This document shows, piece after piece, positions 52,450 through 61,886 of a DNA stretch of 64,000 nt. Position 1 is the first letter of the stretch. Each line of letters starts with the position of its first letter. Source of the stretch: Methylobacterium nodulans ORS 2060 (GTDB lineage: Bacteria; Pseudomonadota; Alphaproteobacteria; Rhizobiales; Beijerinckiaceae); assembly GCF_000022085.1 (NCBI RefSeq), contig NC_011892.1:62001-126000 (forward strand). Direction: 5' to 3'. The notes beneath the pieces are model-generated. The model saw nothing but the letters and a program-made list of their open reading frames with translations. It did no database searches and was not told the origin of the DNA. A program made the position numbers and the translations under genes.

Positions 52450-53855
52450 TGCCACAAACCCGCGGCTCCGCTTCCCAGATGGCTCCATCAACCAGCACGA
52501 CTGGGCACGTGCCTCGGGATTAGAAAAGTCAACGATCACCGAAGCTATGAGTAAAGACGGTGTCGTTCGGATTGCATTCCTCCGCCCCCAGGACTCACGA
52601 AAGGGTATTGGTCACGTCGTCTTAATCAATAACGGCAAGACGCTAGAGTCGCATGGTGGGGTCGGCCCGGACTCTCGCGACTGGACGGGGGCAAACTGGC
52701 AGGCGAAGGCTTTCGTCTATGTCCTTGCGCGCAAGGCCCAGGTCACCGCAGTGGGAGCGGAGCCTATGGCGGCGCAGCCAATTTTGGCTGATGTTCAGGT
52801 CGTGGGGGCACCGGCCGTCATCGGGCGCAGCGACGCGATCACGACTGGTCGAATAATGTCAAACGTGTTCACAACAGCTTCTCTGCCAGAACATCACGAC
52901 GCGCTCCTAATCGTCAACATGCGGCAGGAGACGATGCAGGTCGCCCCCGCAATGGCAATGGCTGCAATGCCACCACCTCCCGAGACAGAGGGCTTGAGTG
53001 CGCTTTCATTCTTCGAACGGGCTGGGCAGGTAAAGAGAATTGTGCCGCTGCGCCGGAGCGAGCAAGCGGGCAATGCTCCTCTACGAATGGCAGCCGCCTC
53101 AGCGTTGATGTTCGCAGCACAACCCCCCGAAAATACTGACGCAGCAGCTGCTGTGCGCTTCATCGAGATGAAGCGCGAGCAAGACACCCAGCAACTCCAC
53201 ACTGCCCTCGCCGCCGATCCAAATGTTCTCTCGGTTTCCCGTGTGCCTGTCCGTTATCTCACGGCACGCAGGACCTCCCGCACTCGGCTCGCCGGAGGAG
53301 GCATTGGCATCGAGGCGGCACCGCCAACCGGATCGGTTTTGTGGGATCTCGAGAAGATCCGGTGGCAAGAGGCCCGTCGTGCTGAAGGCTTTATGGAAGC
53401 TGGCAATGTGCGGGTAGCCGTCTTCGATACGGGTATTGACGATGGGCATACCGAGCTAAAAATTGACCAATACTATTGGCGTCACCCCGACCTTACAAGA
53501 CCGGTGTCAAACCGAGACATCATTGGACACGGCACTCACGTCTCCGGGATAATTGCGGCACTGATCGGCCGCGGCGTGTCAGTTCAAGGTATATGCGACT
53601 GCAAACTTGATGTTTGGAAAATTTTTGATGACGAACCAACATATGCGCCGGGTCAAGGCGCCTTTGTATACTACGTGAACCCGATTATGTATCGCCGTGC
53701 CTTGGCGGACTGTGTCGAAAATCCGCCGGACGTGCTCAATCTTAGCATTGGTGGACCCGCCGCTCCGGATGCTACGGAGAGAGACTTGTTTGACCAACTC
53801 ATTGAGGCAGGCGTTACAATCTGCGCCGCGATGGGTAACGAACGGCAGTATGGCA
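52450..53855 (+). pseudogene. Inverted 1.4-kb segment: NlpC/P60 second half plus S8 peptidase first half
   Basis: On the plus strand the frame reads ATNPRLRFPDGSINQHDW, then SKDGVVRIAFLRPQ and GHVVLINNGKTLESHGG, the second half of an NlpC/P60 domain with its catalytic His region. A Pro/Ala linker and a propeptide-like stretch lead into a subtilisin domain: Asp in VAVFDTGIDDGH, His in GHGTHVSG, oxyanion Asn in CAAMGNERQYG. The frame stays open to 54070, but beyond 53855 it is antisense of the lysozyme/NlpC gene. The ends are TGCCA (52450-52454) and TGGCA (53851-53855). Both missing halves sit on the opposite strand just outside. Confidence 0.87.
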
Positions 53856-54919
53856 AGGCGAACGGCTTCTCTCACGAAGCCGCTGCAATCGACCTGCGTG
53901 AAGTCGCGCCCCGGCACGGCTTCGAGAAATGGTACCTTTTTACCAAGTCCATAGGTGACGCGCGGATGCGCGTTTCGGCAGGCATCAAGAAATTCCTACG
54001 CCCGAGAAATGTCGAGATTGATGGCCCCGATCGCTGCAAAGGTTGGACTGTCGAGCGAGGCGTCATCTGATGCTCCAGGAGCACCGAGGTTGGCGAGAAA
54101 CCGGGCTGTCTCAAAATCTGCGGTCTCGTTCGTGTCACTGTTACCTGGAGCACCCGGGTCATCCTCGTCCGCAGCTATTCCTGATTCTTCGAACGCGACG
54201 AAGCTTAGTCCGGCTCCAGCACCGCTGAACGCAACGGCTGGAGTTACCGCAGTCGCAGCCGCCTCTTCGCAATAGGGCAGAAGGCGCATAACGTCTCGGG
54301 CGTATTGTTGCGCCTTTGGGCCAGAGCCGTTGTAGGCCCGGACGGCGTCTTGGATATCGCCCGTGATCTGCACCTTCTTGGTGAGTTCAGAAACGGCACG
54401 GTTGACGCACTCTTTGAAATTGTACCACTTCCTTTCTCTGAAGAAACCTTCGTCCGTCCGAACATATTGCAGGTCGTACTGGAATATGTCATAGCCCTTG
54501 TAGACTATGGACGCTGGGTTGAGGCCGCGGGCCATCCGCGCTTTGTTCGTCTCCCCTATAAGGAGATCCGTAAAAGCCTCGCCGTAGGATAGCCGGAACT
54601 GCGCTGTGTTCGTAGGAAATGCGCTTCGCGGTGCACCGGCAACATCGCCGCTCGCGTCATAAACGCAAAGCCCAAGGATCTCGGTCGCCGGCCTATGTGG
54701 GGTGAGCGGCAGCCAGTACATGCCGGCCTCCCTACACGCAATGGCGCATAGTAGTGGCACAGTGAACGGAGTCGACCTAACAGCATCCGCCAGATCGGAC
54801 CGGAAATTGGCTATCATCCAGCGCGTGACACCCTGCGCGACGTCCTGTTCGGTATGCGCCCTTGTTGCCATCATACCAGCTTCGGCTATCTCGTTCTCAC
54901 CCCGGAGATCGTCAATCAT
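53856..54919 (-). pseudogene. Lysozyme-like domain plus NlpC/P60 first half, with in-frame TAG
   Basis: From the ATG at 54919 (AAGGAGG upstream) the frame encodes a lysozyme-like domain (VPLLCAIACREAGMYWLPLT, then AVRAYNGSGPKAQQYARDV) and an Ala/Gly/Asp-rich linker. A TAG at 53996-53998 ends it after 307 residues. The same frame resumes with EFLDACRNAHPRVTYGLGKK and the NlpC/P60 catalytic-cysteine block VDCSGFVREAVRLA, which is cut at 53856 by the inverted segment. The 307-residue product may still be made. The undisturbed gene would encode one protein of about 975 residues combining two wall-hydrolase domains and a protease. No signal peptide is seen. Confidence 0.83.
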
Positions 54920-55055
54920 GGCCCCATGCTCCTCCTTGTGATGACCTTAGCTTGGCTGATCGCAGTCACTCCAGGTGGTCGCGCAATGCGCCCGTTTCGC
55001 TTACATTCTGGAATGGATGCGAGCCGATCGCACCGGGTAGTTGTGTCTTTTCATA

Positions 55056-55694
55056 CTATTTCAGCTTGACGGCGCGCAGCCCCCCCACAATGACCTCAGA
55101 GGCAACGCCAGCTAGGAACAATCCCGCATAGTCGGAAAGACCTCCGGATCCGAAGGTTTCTGCTGTTCCAGATCCACCATATTGCTGCAATACAAAGACG
55201 ATAGTAAGCGCGGCCAGCGTTAGAACTACAATAACAGGCAACATCCAATCATAAATATCTTGAAGCGGAACTGGAGACACGCCTGCGACCCATCTCAGAA
55301 AGCAAAGTTGGCGTCCAATTTGCTTTGCAGTATTTTGGCTGGCGACGGAACTAAACGTGGAGCCGGTTGCCATGCCGAGACTGCTCCTTGCAGCATCTAC
55401 GTCCGTTTCCAACTTATAGACCTCAGGTTGCAGCGATGCAGCATCGCCGGTGCGAGCAGCAAGGCGTCTTCGCAGACTGTCCAACCGTATTTGCAATGGC
55501 GCGCGCTGGGCGGGGTCGGTGACGCCCTCGAGGTTTCGATCAATATCGTTGAGCCAGTCGAGCAGCTGTAGCCGCGCAATCACCTTAGGATCGTAGACAA
55601 GTTGCGAAAAACGTCCGAGCACGATCCCGCAAAGGGCCGTGAGCAGTGCCCAGAACGCAGAGGCGCGGATTCGGAATTCTACTGGCACTCTCAA
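55056..55694 (-). CDS. Membrane protein with coiled-coil loop, function unknown
   Basis: The 212-residue protein has an N-terminal membrane helix (AFWALLTALCGIVLG). A soluble, helix-rich region of about 120 residues follows (DPAQRAPLQIRLDSLRRRLA). Then come a second helix (WMLPVIVVLTLAALTIVFVL) and a third (YAGLFLAGVASEVIVGGL). The start at 55694 would be a TTG; no ATG fits. It lies between a secreted protein and the lysozyme/NlpC/S8 gene, all on the minus strand. The topology suggests a cytoplasmic or periplasmic sensor loop anchored by a pore-like hairpin, but the family is not recognised. Confidence 0.65.
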   Translation of the reverse strand: MRVPVEFRIRASAFWALLTALCGIVLGRFSQLVYDPKVIARLQLLDWLNDIDRNLEGVTDPAQRAPLQIRLDSLRRRLAARTGDAASLQPEVYKLETDVDAARSSLGMATGSTFSSVASQNTAKQIGRQLCFLRWVAGVSPVPLQDIYDWMLPVIVVLTLAALTIVFVLQQYGGSGTAETFGSGGLSDYAGLFLAGVASEVIVGGLRAVKLK

Positions 55695-55724
55695 TACAGC
55701 TTTGCCCGACGTTGTAAGGCTTAA

Positions 55725-56204
55725 CTACCCCGTGTAGAGGCCGGCGCGAAGACCTCTGTTTGGAAGTTTCAACTGGAGAGCCACTGTCTGACCCGGCTGA
55801 AGTTCTATCCGCTGAGGCATTGAGAGCAGGCTGGTGTCGCCGAGCGCCACAGCAGGTCCGTTGGTAGGCATAAACTCAGGGGTAATTGTGAGCAATTGCG
55901 GACCATCATTAATAATGGGAATCACAGCGACATTATCTCGGACGACACTTGGAGCGAAAACGCCCGATAGCCAACATCTCGAAAGTAGACAGTCGGCACC
56001 GATTAAACGAATAATATTTGTTGAATTAAGCAGCTTCAAAGCAGATTTTTCATCGGCATGAGCAGTGTTTACAAGCAATCCTAGAAAGAGAGTAAAAATT
56101 TGAAAAAAACTTCTCCTCTTGCCAAAGTATGGGTGGGCGCCCATCTTCCTGAAAAGATGTCCTTTACTGAATAAGCGGTGGGACTCGGGATCTGGGCGTA
56201 TCAT
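55725..56204 (-). CDS. Secreted or membrane-anchored beta-rich protein, function unknown
   Basis: The 159-residue protein has a start at 56204 preceded by GGGAGGTGAGC. After a basic region a hydrophobic segment ends in LFLGLLVNTAHA, a probable signal peptidase site. The mature part is rich in short strands (NVAVIPIINDGPQLLTITPE, IELQPGQTVALQLKLPNR) and recalls Ig-like or DUF-type periplasmic domains without a clear match. It is the first gene of the minus-strand cluster leading to the wall hydrolase/protease. A later ATG at 56144 would give a more standard signal peptide. Confidence 0.6.
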   Translation of the reverse strand: MIRPDPESHRLFSKGHLFRKMGAHPYFGKRRSFFQIFTLFLGLLVNTAHADEKSALKLLNSTNIIRLIGADCLLSRCWLSGVFAPSVVRDNVAVIPIINDGPQLLTITPEFMPTNGPAVALGDTSLLSMPQRIELQPGQTVALQLKLPNRGLRAGLYTG

Positions 56205-56300
56205 GCTCACCTCCCACCTCACCATAGAAGCGTGAAATTGCGAAGATTGCAACCCTGGCGAGATTATGGATGGCTGGAGCTCTTGATAGTGGCTGCGGCG

Positions 56301-56566
56301 GGGCTTGTCGCAGACTCGGAGGCGAGCCGCGGAAGGGGCCTAATGGTCCCGCTTTCATGCAGGAGGCGAGCCGCTGGTTCTGCTCGCACACGGTCCATGT
56401 GCCCGCGAACCCGAAGTCCTTGCGCAGCCACAGCATGGCCGCGAAGCCCTGGACCGTGCGCCGGGCCGTGGTGAACGAGCGGAAGTCACCCACCCGCGGC
56501 ATCGGCCGCTTGACCCGGAAGTGGTCGCTCGCGATCCCTTGCTGCAGGGGCTTGGTGACATGGTGA
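56301..56566 (-). pseudogene. IS6-family transposase C-terminal fragment with terminal repeat
   Basis: The minus frame reads VTKPLQQGIASDHFRVKRPM, then FRSFTTARRTVQGFAAMLWL, the usual end of IS6 transposases. GGGCTTGTCGCAGAC at 56301-56315 is the outer repeat, similar to but not identical with the ends at 7848 and 20025. The first two-thirds of the gene are missing. Confidence 0.7.
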
Positions 56567-56639
56567 GTGGGCGCGTGGGGCAGCAGGCCGTCCTCCCGGC
56601 TCGCGGCGAGGGCCGGCGGGTTGGGAGGCGATGGGCACC

Positions 56640-56779
56640 GGAACGGCGCGGTCCGCGACCGCTCGCAGGTTTTCAACCCGAAGACGGAGACCTGGACGAA
56701 GCGGAACGCCGACACCGGCCGCTTCATGGACGGAAAGAAGGACGGCACCCCCTTCAAGGGCGTGCGCAAGGAGCGCTGA
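56640..56779 (+). pseudogene. Small conserved protein, 5'-truncated
   Basis: The frame ending at 56779 reads RDRSQVFNPKTETWTKRNAD, then TGRFMDGKKDGTPFKGVRKE, a short conserved module I associate with small uncharacterised proteins of this genus. No start codon is visible; the IS6 fragment lies directly upstream. Confidence 0.5.
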
Positions 56780-56843
56780 GGCGCTCAAGGCGGGCTCGTC
56801 GCGTGATGGGCTCGCAACCTCATGCCCTCACGTAAGGCGGATC

Positions 56844-58406
56844 ATGGCCAAAAACATCGTGGTCTTCTCGGACGGCACGGGGCAGGACGGCGGCGTCCGC
56901 CCCGAGCAGCGCGTCAGCAACGTCTACAAGATGTATCGGGTCTGCAAGGTCGGGCCTGAGAGCGGCATCGATCCGGCGGAGCAGGTCGCGTTCTACGATC
57001 CGGGGCTGGGCACCGACATCGGCGCCACGGCCCTGACGGCGCCCGTCAGGTTCGTGCAGAAGATGGCCGCCTCCGTCTCGGGGCGGGGCATTACCACGAA
57101 CATCGCCGACTGCTACCGCTTCATCATCGACCATTACGAGCCGGGTGACCGCATCTACCTGATCGGCTTCAGCCGCGGCGCCTACACGGTCCGGTGCGTG
57201 GCGAACCTCCTCATGTACTGCGGTGTGCCGACCAAGGGCGCCGGCGGTCCGCTGCTGCGCTTCTGCAAGATGACACGGGACATCGCGCGCGAGGCCGTCG
57301 AGACGGTGTTGGAGCATGGTGCTGGCCACCCCCGGAAGGACTTCGATGCGGAGCGGCACGAACTCGCCCGACGGTTTCGGGCCAAGTACGGCTCGGACCA
57401 TGACGACGGCGACGGGAAGTCCAACGTCGAGCCTTACTTCATCGGCACCTTCGACACGGTCGCTGCCTTGGGGGTCGCCGGCCCGAAGCGCACCCTGATC
57501 AAGGCTGGCTTGGCAGCGGCGGTGGTCATCCCACTGGCCATTGTCATCGCGGTGACGTCAGCCGTGGTCGGAGGCATCTCGTACCTGTTCGACGGTCCCT
57601 TCTGGCAGGCCGACCTGATCACCTCCGGCGTCCTCGTCGTCGCGTCGGCGGCGGTCGCCTTCGCGGTGCGACGGCACCTCGTGGCCGCGAAGACCAAGAC
57701 CATCACCGATTGGCCGTCGCCCGGCGAGAAGAGGAGCCACGTCGCGGAGTGGAAGGGCGAGAACTTCGACCGCCTGCTCAGCGCCCAGGTCGGCTACGCC
57801 CGCGCCGCCATCGCCATCGACGAGCGGCGCAAGGACTTCGACCGCGTGAAATGGGGTCCGACCGAGACCCCGCCGCCGCGGGCGCCCGGCGCGCCCGACC
57901 AATTCCGGCAGTTCTGGTTTGCGGGCAACCACTCCGACATCGGCGGCAGCTACGACGAGACCGAGTCCCGCCTGTCCGACATCGCGCTCAAGTGGATGCT
58001 GGAGCAGGCCGTCGGCATCCCGGATGGCCTCAAGGTGGATGGTATGCCGACGATGGCGGATCCCATGCATCCCGTCGAGGTGATGCAGATCCCGCGGCTG
58101 CGGCTGCATCCCTCCGCAGCCGGCGTGCAGCACTGCGAGGTCGCCGGCATGCGCGACGCCATCGAAGAGCGCATGTCGGCCTCGTGGGTGCCTGGCTGGG
58201 TGCGGCGCTGGGCGCAGGGCAAGACCTGGGAGACCAAGGACCGGGAGATCAGGCCCGACGCGACGGTGCACCCGAGCGTCGACGAACGCTTTGCCCTTCC
58301 CGCTGTCGTGCAGTGCGACGGTCTTGCCTCCTACCGACCGGCCCCGCTGGCGAACCACGTCCGGTTCAAGGACCGTTACGGGCCTCAGCCGAAACCCACC
58401 GCGTGA
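56844..58406 (+). CDS. DUF2235 alpha/beta-hydrolase with internal membrane hairpin
   Basis: The 520-residue protein starts with KNIVVFSDGTGQDGG, the family's opening. The nucleophile elbow is GFSRGAYT (Ser110), an acidic residue follows in YFIGTFDTVAALG, and a His lies in FAGNHSDIGGSY. Two hydrophobic helices interrupt the hydrolase (about 219-248 and 258-276), so the enzyme is probably tethered to the inner membrane. DUF2235 proteins include phospholipase-type T6SS effectors (Tle1) and cytoplasmic members of unknown role. Here no T6SS gene is near. The gene is followed 18 bases later by a decayed SLATT-domain gene, a combination that hints at a conflict or stress system. Confidence 0.85.
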   Translation: MAKNIVVFSDGTGQDGGVRPEQRVSNVYKMYRVCKVGPESGIDPAEQVAFYDPGLGTDIGATALTAPVRFVQKMAASVSGRGITTNIADCYRFIIDHYEPGDRIYLIGFSRGAYTVRCVANLLMYCGVPTKGAGGPLLRFCKMTRDIAREAVETVLEHGAGHPRKDFDAERHELARRFRAKYGSDHDDGDGKSNVEPYFIGTFDTVAALGVAGPKRTLIKAGLAAAVVIPLAIVIAVTSAVVGGISYLFDGPFWQADLITSGVLVVASAAVAFAVRRHLVAAKTKTITDWPSPGEKRSHVAEWKGENFDRLLSAQVGYARAAIAIDERRKDFDRVKWGPTETPPPRAPGAPDQFRQFWFAGNHSDIGGSYDETESRLSDIALKWMLEQAVGIPDGLKVDGMPTMADPMHPVEVMQIPRLRLHPSAAGVQHCEVAGMRDAIEERMSASWVPGWVRRWAQGKTWETKDREIRPDATVHPSVDERFALPAVVQCDGLASYRPAPLANHVRFKDRYGPQPKPTA

Positions 58407-58424
58407 ACCAGTCGGACAGGGCTG

Positions 58425-58708
58425 ATGGAAGATTTCACCTCGCTTGAGGACCAAGTCCGGGAGTGCTTCGGACGCGTGGTCTATACGCACAAGACGCATG
58501 AATAGATGGCCGACAACTGCAGCAACACGCTGCGACGCCTGAAGCTGGCCCAGATCGCGCTCTCGGCGCTCACGTCGTCCGGGGTGCGTCGAGCATCTTC
58601 GTCGACAGGCCCGAGTTGAAGATCGGAGCCGCTTTCCTGTCGTTCTTTACCGTCTGGATTTTGAGCTACATGAAGGGCTTCGATCCGGGCGGTACGGCGC
58701 AGAAGCAA
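58425..58708 (+). pseudogene. SLATT-type 2TM effector gene, broken
   Basis: From the ATG at 58425 the frame reads MEDFTSLEDQVRECFGRVVY and THKTHE, then TAG at 58503. It resumes with MADNCSNTLRRLKLAQIALS ALTSSG as the first membrane helix, shifts frame near 58590, and continues as IFVDRPELKIGAAFLSFFTV WILSYMKGFDPGG, the second helix. This is the start of a SLATT (SMODS/SLOG-associated 2TM) protein. It is cut off near 58708 by IS3 sequence, so three separate lesions are present. Confidence 0.7.
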
Positions 58709-58799
58709 TTACCCAGGGGGTGGCGCATGGCTCCGGGGCGAGGGAGGCGGCGGGCCGGATGCGCTTGCCGAGAGGCGGGCGAGCTAATTCCCTGCCGGT

Positions 58800-59148
58800 A
58801 TGGGACGATCCGAGCTTGAGCGACGCCGGCAGGCGGTTGCTGGCATCCGAGAGAAGTACGGTCTCTCGGAGCGCCACGCCTGTCGGATCGTCGGTCAGCA
58901 CCGGGGCACGCACCGCTACGTGCCCACCGTGCCGGCCGACGAGGATGCGCTGACCTGCGCCATCATCGCCCTGGCGTCCGAGTACGGGCGCTATGGCTAC
59001 CGCCGCGTGACCGCGCTGCTGCAGGCAGCCGGGTGGCAGGTGGGCAAGGATCGGGTGCAGCGGATCTGGCGTCGCGAGGGGCTGAAGGTCCCGCAGAAAC
59101 ACCGGCCGCGTGGACGGCTGTGGCTGAAGGGCGGATTGGACTTGCTCC
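58800..59148 (+). pseudogene. IS3-family OrfB N-terminal fragment
   Basis: The frame begins GRSELERRRQAVAGIREKYG, then YGRYGYRRVTALLQAAGWQV and RVQRIWRREGLKVPQKHRPR, the region before the integrase core of an IS407-type OrfB. It ends at the tail of an oppositely oriented IS3 relic. Confidence 0.7.
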
Positions 59149-59151
59149 GGA

Positions 59152-59241
59152 TTAGTGGAGAGCGGTTTGGCTGGCGCTGCGCCTTTCGAACTGGGCAGGG
59201 CTGACGTAATCCAGCGCCGAGTGGCGGCGTACCGGGTTGTA
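59152..59241 (-). pseudogene. IS3 OrfB C-terminal piece, separated by recombinase element
   Basis: The minus strand reads YNPVRRHSALDYVSPAQFER and a stop at 59152. It is the exact continuation of the OrfB at 61887-62629, which ends in RYIDGFYN; the two share TACAA at the junction. Confidence 0.8.
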
Positions 59242-59590
59242 CAACCTCTCACCACAAGACCCATAGTACCGGCGCGGGCGACGAGGTCGTCGTGGTCTAC
59301 GCGTGGCACCCGTGGGCCGGGCGCGCCGTCTGCGTCCACGAGGTGATCGAGCGCACGACCGGCGCGGCGGCGCGCTGCTCGCTCGCGGACGCGCCCATCG
59401 TCCGCCCTCAGGAACTCCCGGTCTGGATGCTCGATCCCGTTGCGTGCCGCACGATGCAGGCGACGGCGCAGCCGGTCGCGGCCATGTCCGCGCTGATGAG
59501 CTTGCACGCCCTCCTCGCCGCTGCGACGGGCGGCCAGCACCGCGCCCCGAGCCGAGCCCGGCTAGCATCGCCCGAGTCCCCGGGAGATCG
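59242..59590 (+). CDS. Recombinase-associated accessory protein
   Basis: The frame reads GAGDEVVVVYAWHPWAGRAV CVHEVIERTTG, then DAPIVRPQELPVWMLDPVAC. This is a conserved protein found upstream of large serine recombinases in rhizobial and Methylobacterium elements, of unknown function. No ATG precedes the homology; a GTG at 59292 is the only start inside. The natural stop seems lost, since the frame runs on to 59807 over the next genes, so the coordinates given are those of the conserved part. Confidence 0.5.
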
Positions 59591-59592
59591 TC

Positions 59593-59814
59593 ATGCCTCA
59601 TCCTCCGCGCCGACCGCGCCGGTCGGACCCGCAACTCGAACTCGGTTTAACGAGCGGGCCATCGACCCCGACAGCGCCGCCGGCCTGAGGCGACCTGCCG
59701 GAGGCGACCCAGCAGACCCTCACCCGTCTCCTGACCCACCTGCTCGTCGCGCACGCCCGCGGCGCCGATCCGCAGCCGGGCGCCCGAGCCGGAGGCAGCC
59801 CCGATGAGCGCTGA
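59593..59814 (+). pseudogene. Small recombinase-associated protein with in-frame TGA
   Basis: From the ATG at 59593 the frame gives RRSDPQLELGLTSGPSTPTA PPA, a TGA, then [25 protein letters not shown] to a stop overlapping the recombinase start. The stop sits where related sequences, as I remember them, have Trp. Confidence 0.5.
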
Positions 59815-61862
59815 GAAGATCGGCCCGCAGCACCGGGCCCGCAAAGCCGTGCTCTACGTCCGCCAGTCCTCGGCGCATCAGGTCCAGCACAACCGTGAGA
59901 GCCAGGCGCTGCAGTACGCCATGCGCGAGCGGCTTGCGGGGCTCGGCTTTGCTGAGATCGAGGTGATCGACGAGGACCTCGGCTGCTCGGCCGCCGGCGG
60001 GACGCCCCGCGCCGGCTTCGAGCGCATGGTCGCCGAGGTGTGCCTGGGCAAGGTCGGCGCGGTCGCCGCCCGTGAGGTCTCGCGCTTTGCCCGCAACAGC
60101 CGCGACTGGCAGCAGCTCGTGGAGATGTGCCGCGTCGTCGATACCCTGCTTGTTGATCAGGAGACGATCTACGCGCCTCGCCTCGGCAACGACCGCCTGC
60201 TCCTGGGGCTCAAGGGCAGCCTCAACGAGTACGAGCTCGACCTTCTGCGCCAGCGCTCGCTGGCGGCGCGCTACGAGAAGGCCCACCGCGGCGAGCTCGT
60301 GGTCGCGGCCCCCGTGGGCTTCATCAAGGTCGGAGCCCGGCTCGAGATGGATCCTGATCGGCGCGTGCAGGCGGCGATCCGGCTTGCCATCGACAAGGTG
60401 GCCGAACTCGGCAGCGTGCGTCAGGCGCTGCTCTGGTTCCTGGAGCACGGGCTCGATCTGCCGACCCGCGTCAACGCCGGTCCGGTCGTCTGGCGCCGCC
60501 CCCGCTACTCGACGCTTCGCGCGTTCATTGCCAATCCCGCCTATGGCGGCGCCTACGCCTACGGTCGCAGCCGCGTCACCGCCAGCTACGACGCGGCCGG
60601 AGCCAAGGCGCGGGCGCGGCGCACGCCTCGTTCGGAATGGCTGGCGTTGAAGCCTGGCGCGCATGAAGGTTACGTGGCGTGGGAGCGGGCGGAGGCGATC
60701 CGGGCGATGGTGAGCGAGAACGTCCCGGCAAGTTCCCGCGGCGCGCCCAAGCTCGGCGCGGCGCTGCTCTCGGGGCTGCGGCCGCTGCGGGCGCAAGCTG
60801 AACGTGCAGTACACGGGGGCCAAGGGACAGATCCCGCGCTACGCCTGCGTGCGCGGGCGGATCGACTACGGCGAGCCGAACTGCATCGCCTTTGGGGGCC
60901 TGCGCGTCGACGACGTGGTGGAGTCAGCGCTCCTGTCTGTCGTGCAGCCGGCCGCGGTTGAGGCGGCGCGAGCGGCCGAGGCACAGGCGAACACGCGGCG
61001 CGACGAGGCCCGCGCGGCCATGGTGCGCGACCTGGAGGCGGCACGCTTCGCGGCCGACCGCGCCTTCCGGCAGTACGATGCCGCTGATCCCGAGAACCGC
61101 CTGGTGACCGGCGAACTCGAGGCGCGTTGGAACCGGGCTCTGGCCCGAGTGGGCGCTTGCGAGGCGCGCATCGCCGAGCACGAAGCGGCCACTCCGCGGC
61201 CCGCCCTCGCTCCTGCGGCGCTCGAGACGCTGGCCGCGGACCTGCGCGGTATCTGGTCGGCACCGACAACGGATGCCCGGCTCAAGAAGCGGATCGTGCG
61301 CACTGTCCTCCACGAGGCCGTTGCTGACCTCGACGAGGCGCGGGCCGAGATCGTGCTGACGCTGCACTGGGTGGGCGGCGCCCACACCGAGCACCGCCTG
61401 CCACGCCGCCGGCGCGGCCAGCGCACCAGCACGCCCGCCGACGTGGTTGAGGCCGTGCGCGCGCTGGCGCTGATCGCGCGTGACGACGTGATCGCGGGCG
61501 TGCTCAATCGCAACGGCGTGAGGACAGGGCACGGCAACCGCTTCACGCGCGAGCGCGTCACGGCGCTGCGCTCGCACTACCGCATTCCGGTGTTCCGCGC
61601 GGGCGCAGAGGGAGAGGAGCCCTGGCTGAACCTGAGCCAGGCAGCCGCCCTCGTCGGGGTGGCCGCGCGCACGCTTCGTCTGGCGGCGGAACGGGGCGAG
61701 GTCGATGCGGTGCATCCTCTCGCAGACGGACCCTGGGTGTTCAGCCGAGCCGCTCTCGACAGCCCGGCCGCCCGGGCCCTCGCGCAGGGGACGCTGAACC
61801 GCAGCAAACACCCCGCGGTACCGGATCCGGCGCAGCAAAGCCTCTTCGCATCAACAGCATAG
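59804..61862 (+). pseudogene. Large serine recombinase with one frameshift
   Basis: The first frame (59804 to about 60785) has the resolvase domain with the catalytic serine in [19 protein letters not shown] and [16 protein letters not shown], then the recombinase domain ([20 protein letters not shown]). Near 60785 a small deletion shifts the frame. The second frame carries the zinc-ribbon end ([10 protein letters not shown]), [17 protein letters not shown], a long coiled-coil and a helix-turn-helix (LNLSQAAALVGVAARTLRLA). The catalytic half alone could still be made. Full length would be about 685 residues. It likely catalysed insertion of this element. Confidence 0.82.
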
Positions 61863-61886
61863 CGAGATGTGCGTTCTGATGAGCAA

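Larger units (their letters stand above)
59242..61886 (+). mobile_element. Serine-recombinase element inserted in IS3 OrfB
   Basis: TTGTA occurs at 59237-59241 and at 61887-61891, and the IS3 OrfB reading resumes across it when the 2645 bases between are removed. The element carries an accessory gene, a small gene and a large serine recombinase, all on the plus strand. The five shared bases may be the crossover core or a target duplication. Confidence 0.75.

Noticed and set aside
52096..52539. A separate, frameshifted second S8 peptidase on the minus strand
   Set aside because: The minus-strand text beyond 52455 is antisense of the NlpC sequence in the inverted segment; a single inverted gene explains everything.
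56631..56843. An N-terminal extension of the DUF2235 protein
   Set aside because: The extension is Arg/Ser-rich out-of-frame sequence over another small gene; the family's usual beginning is at 56844.
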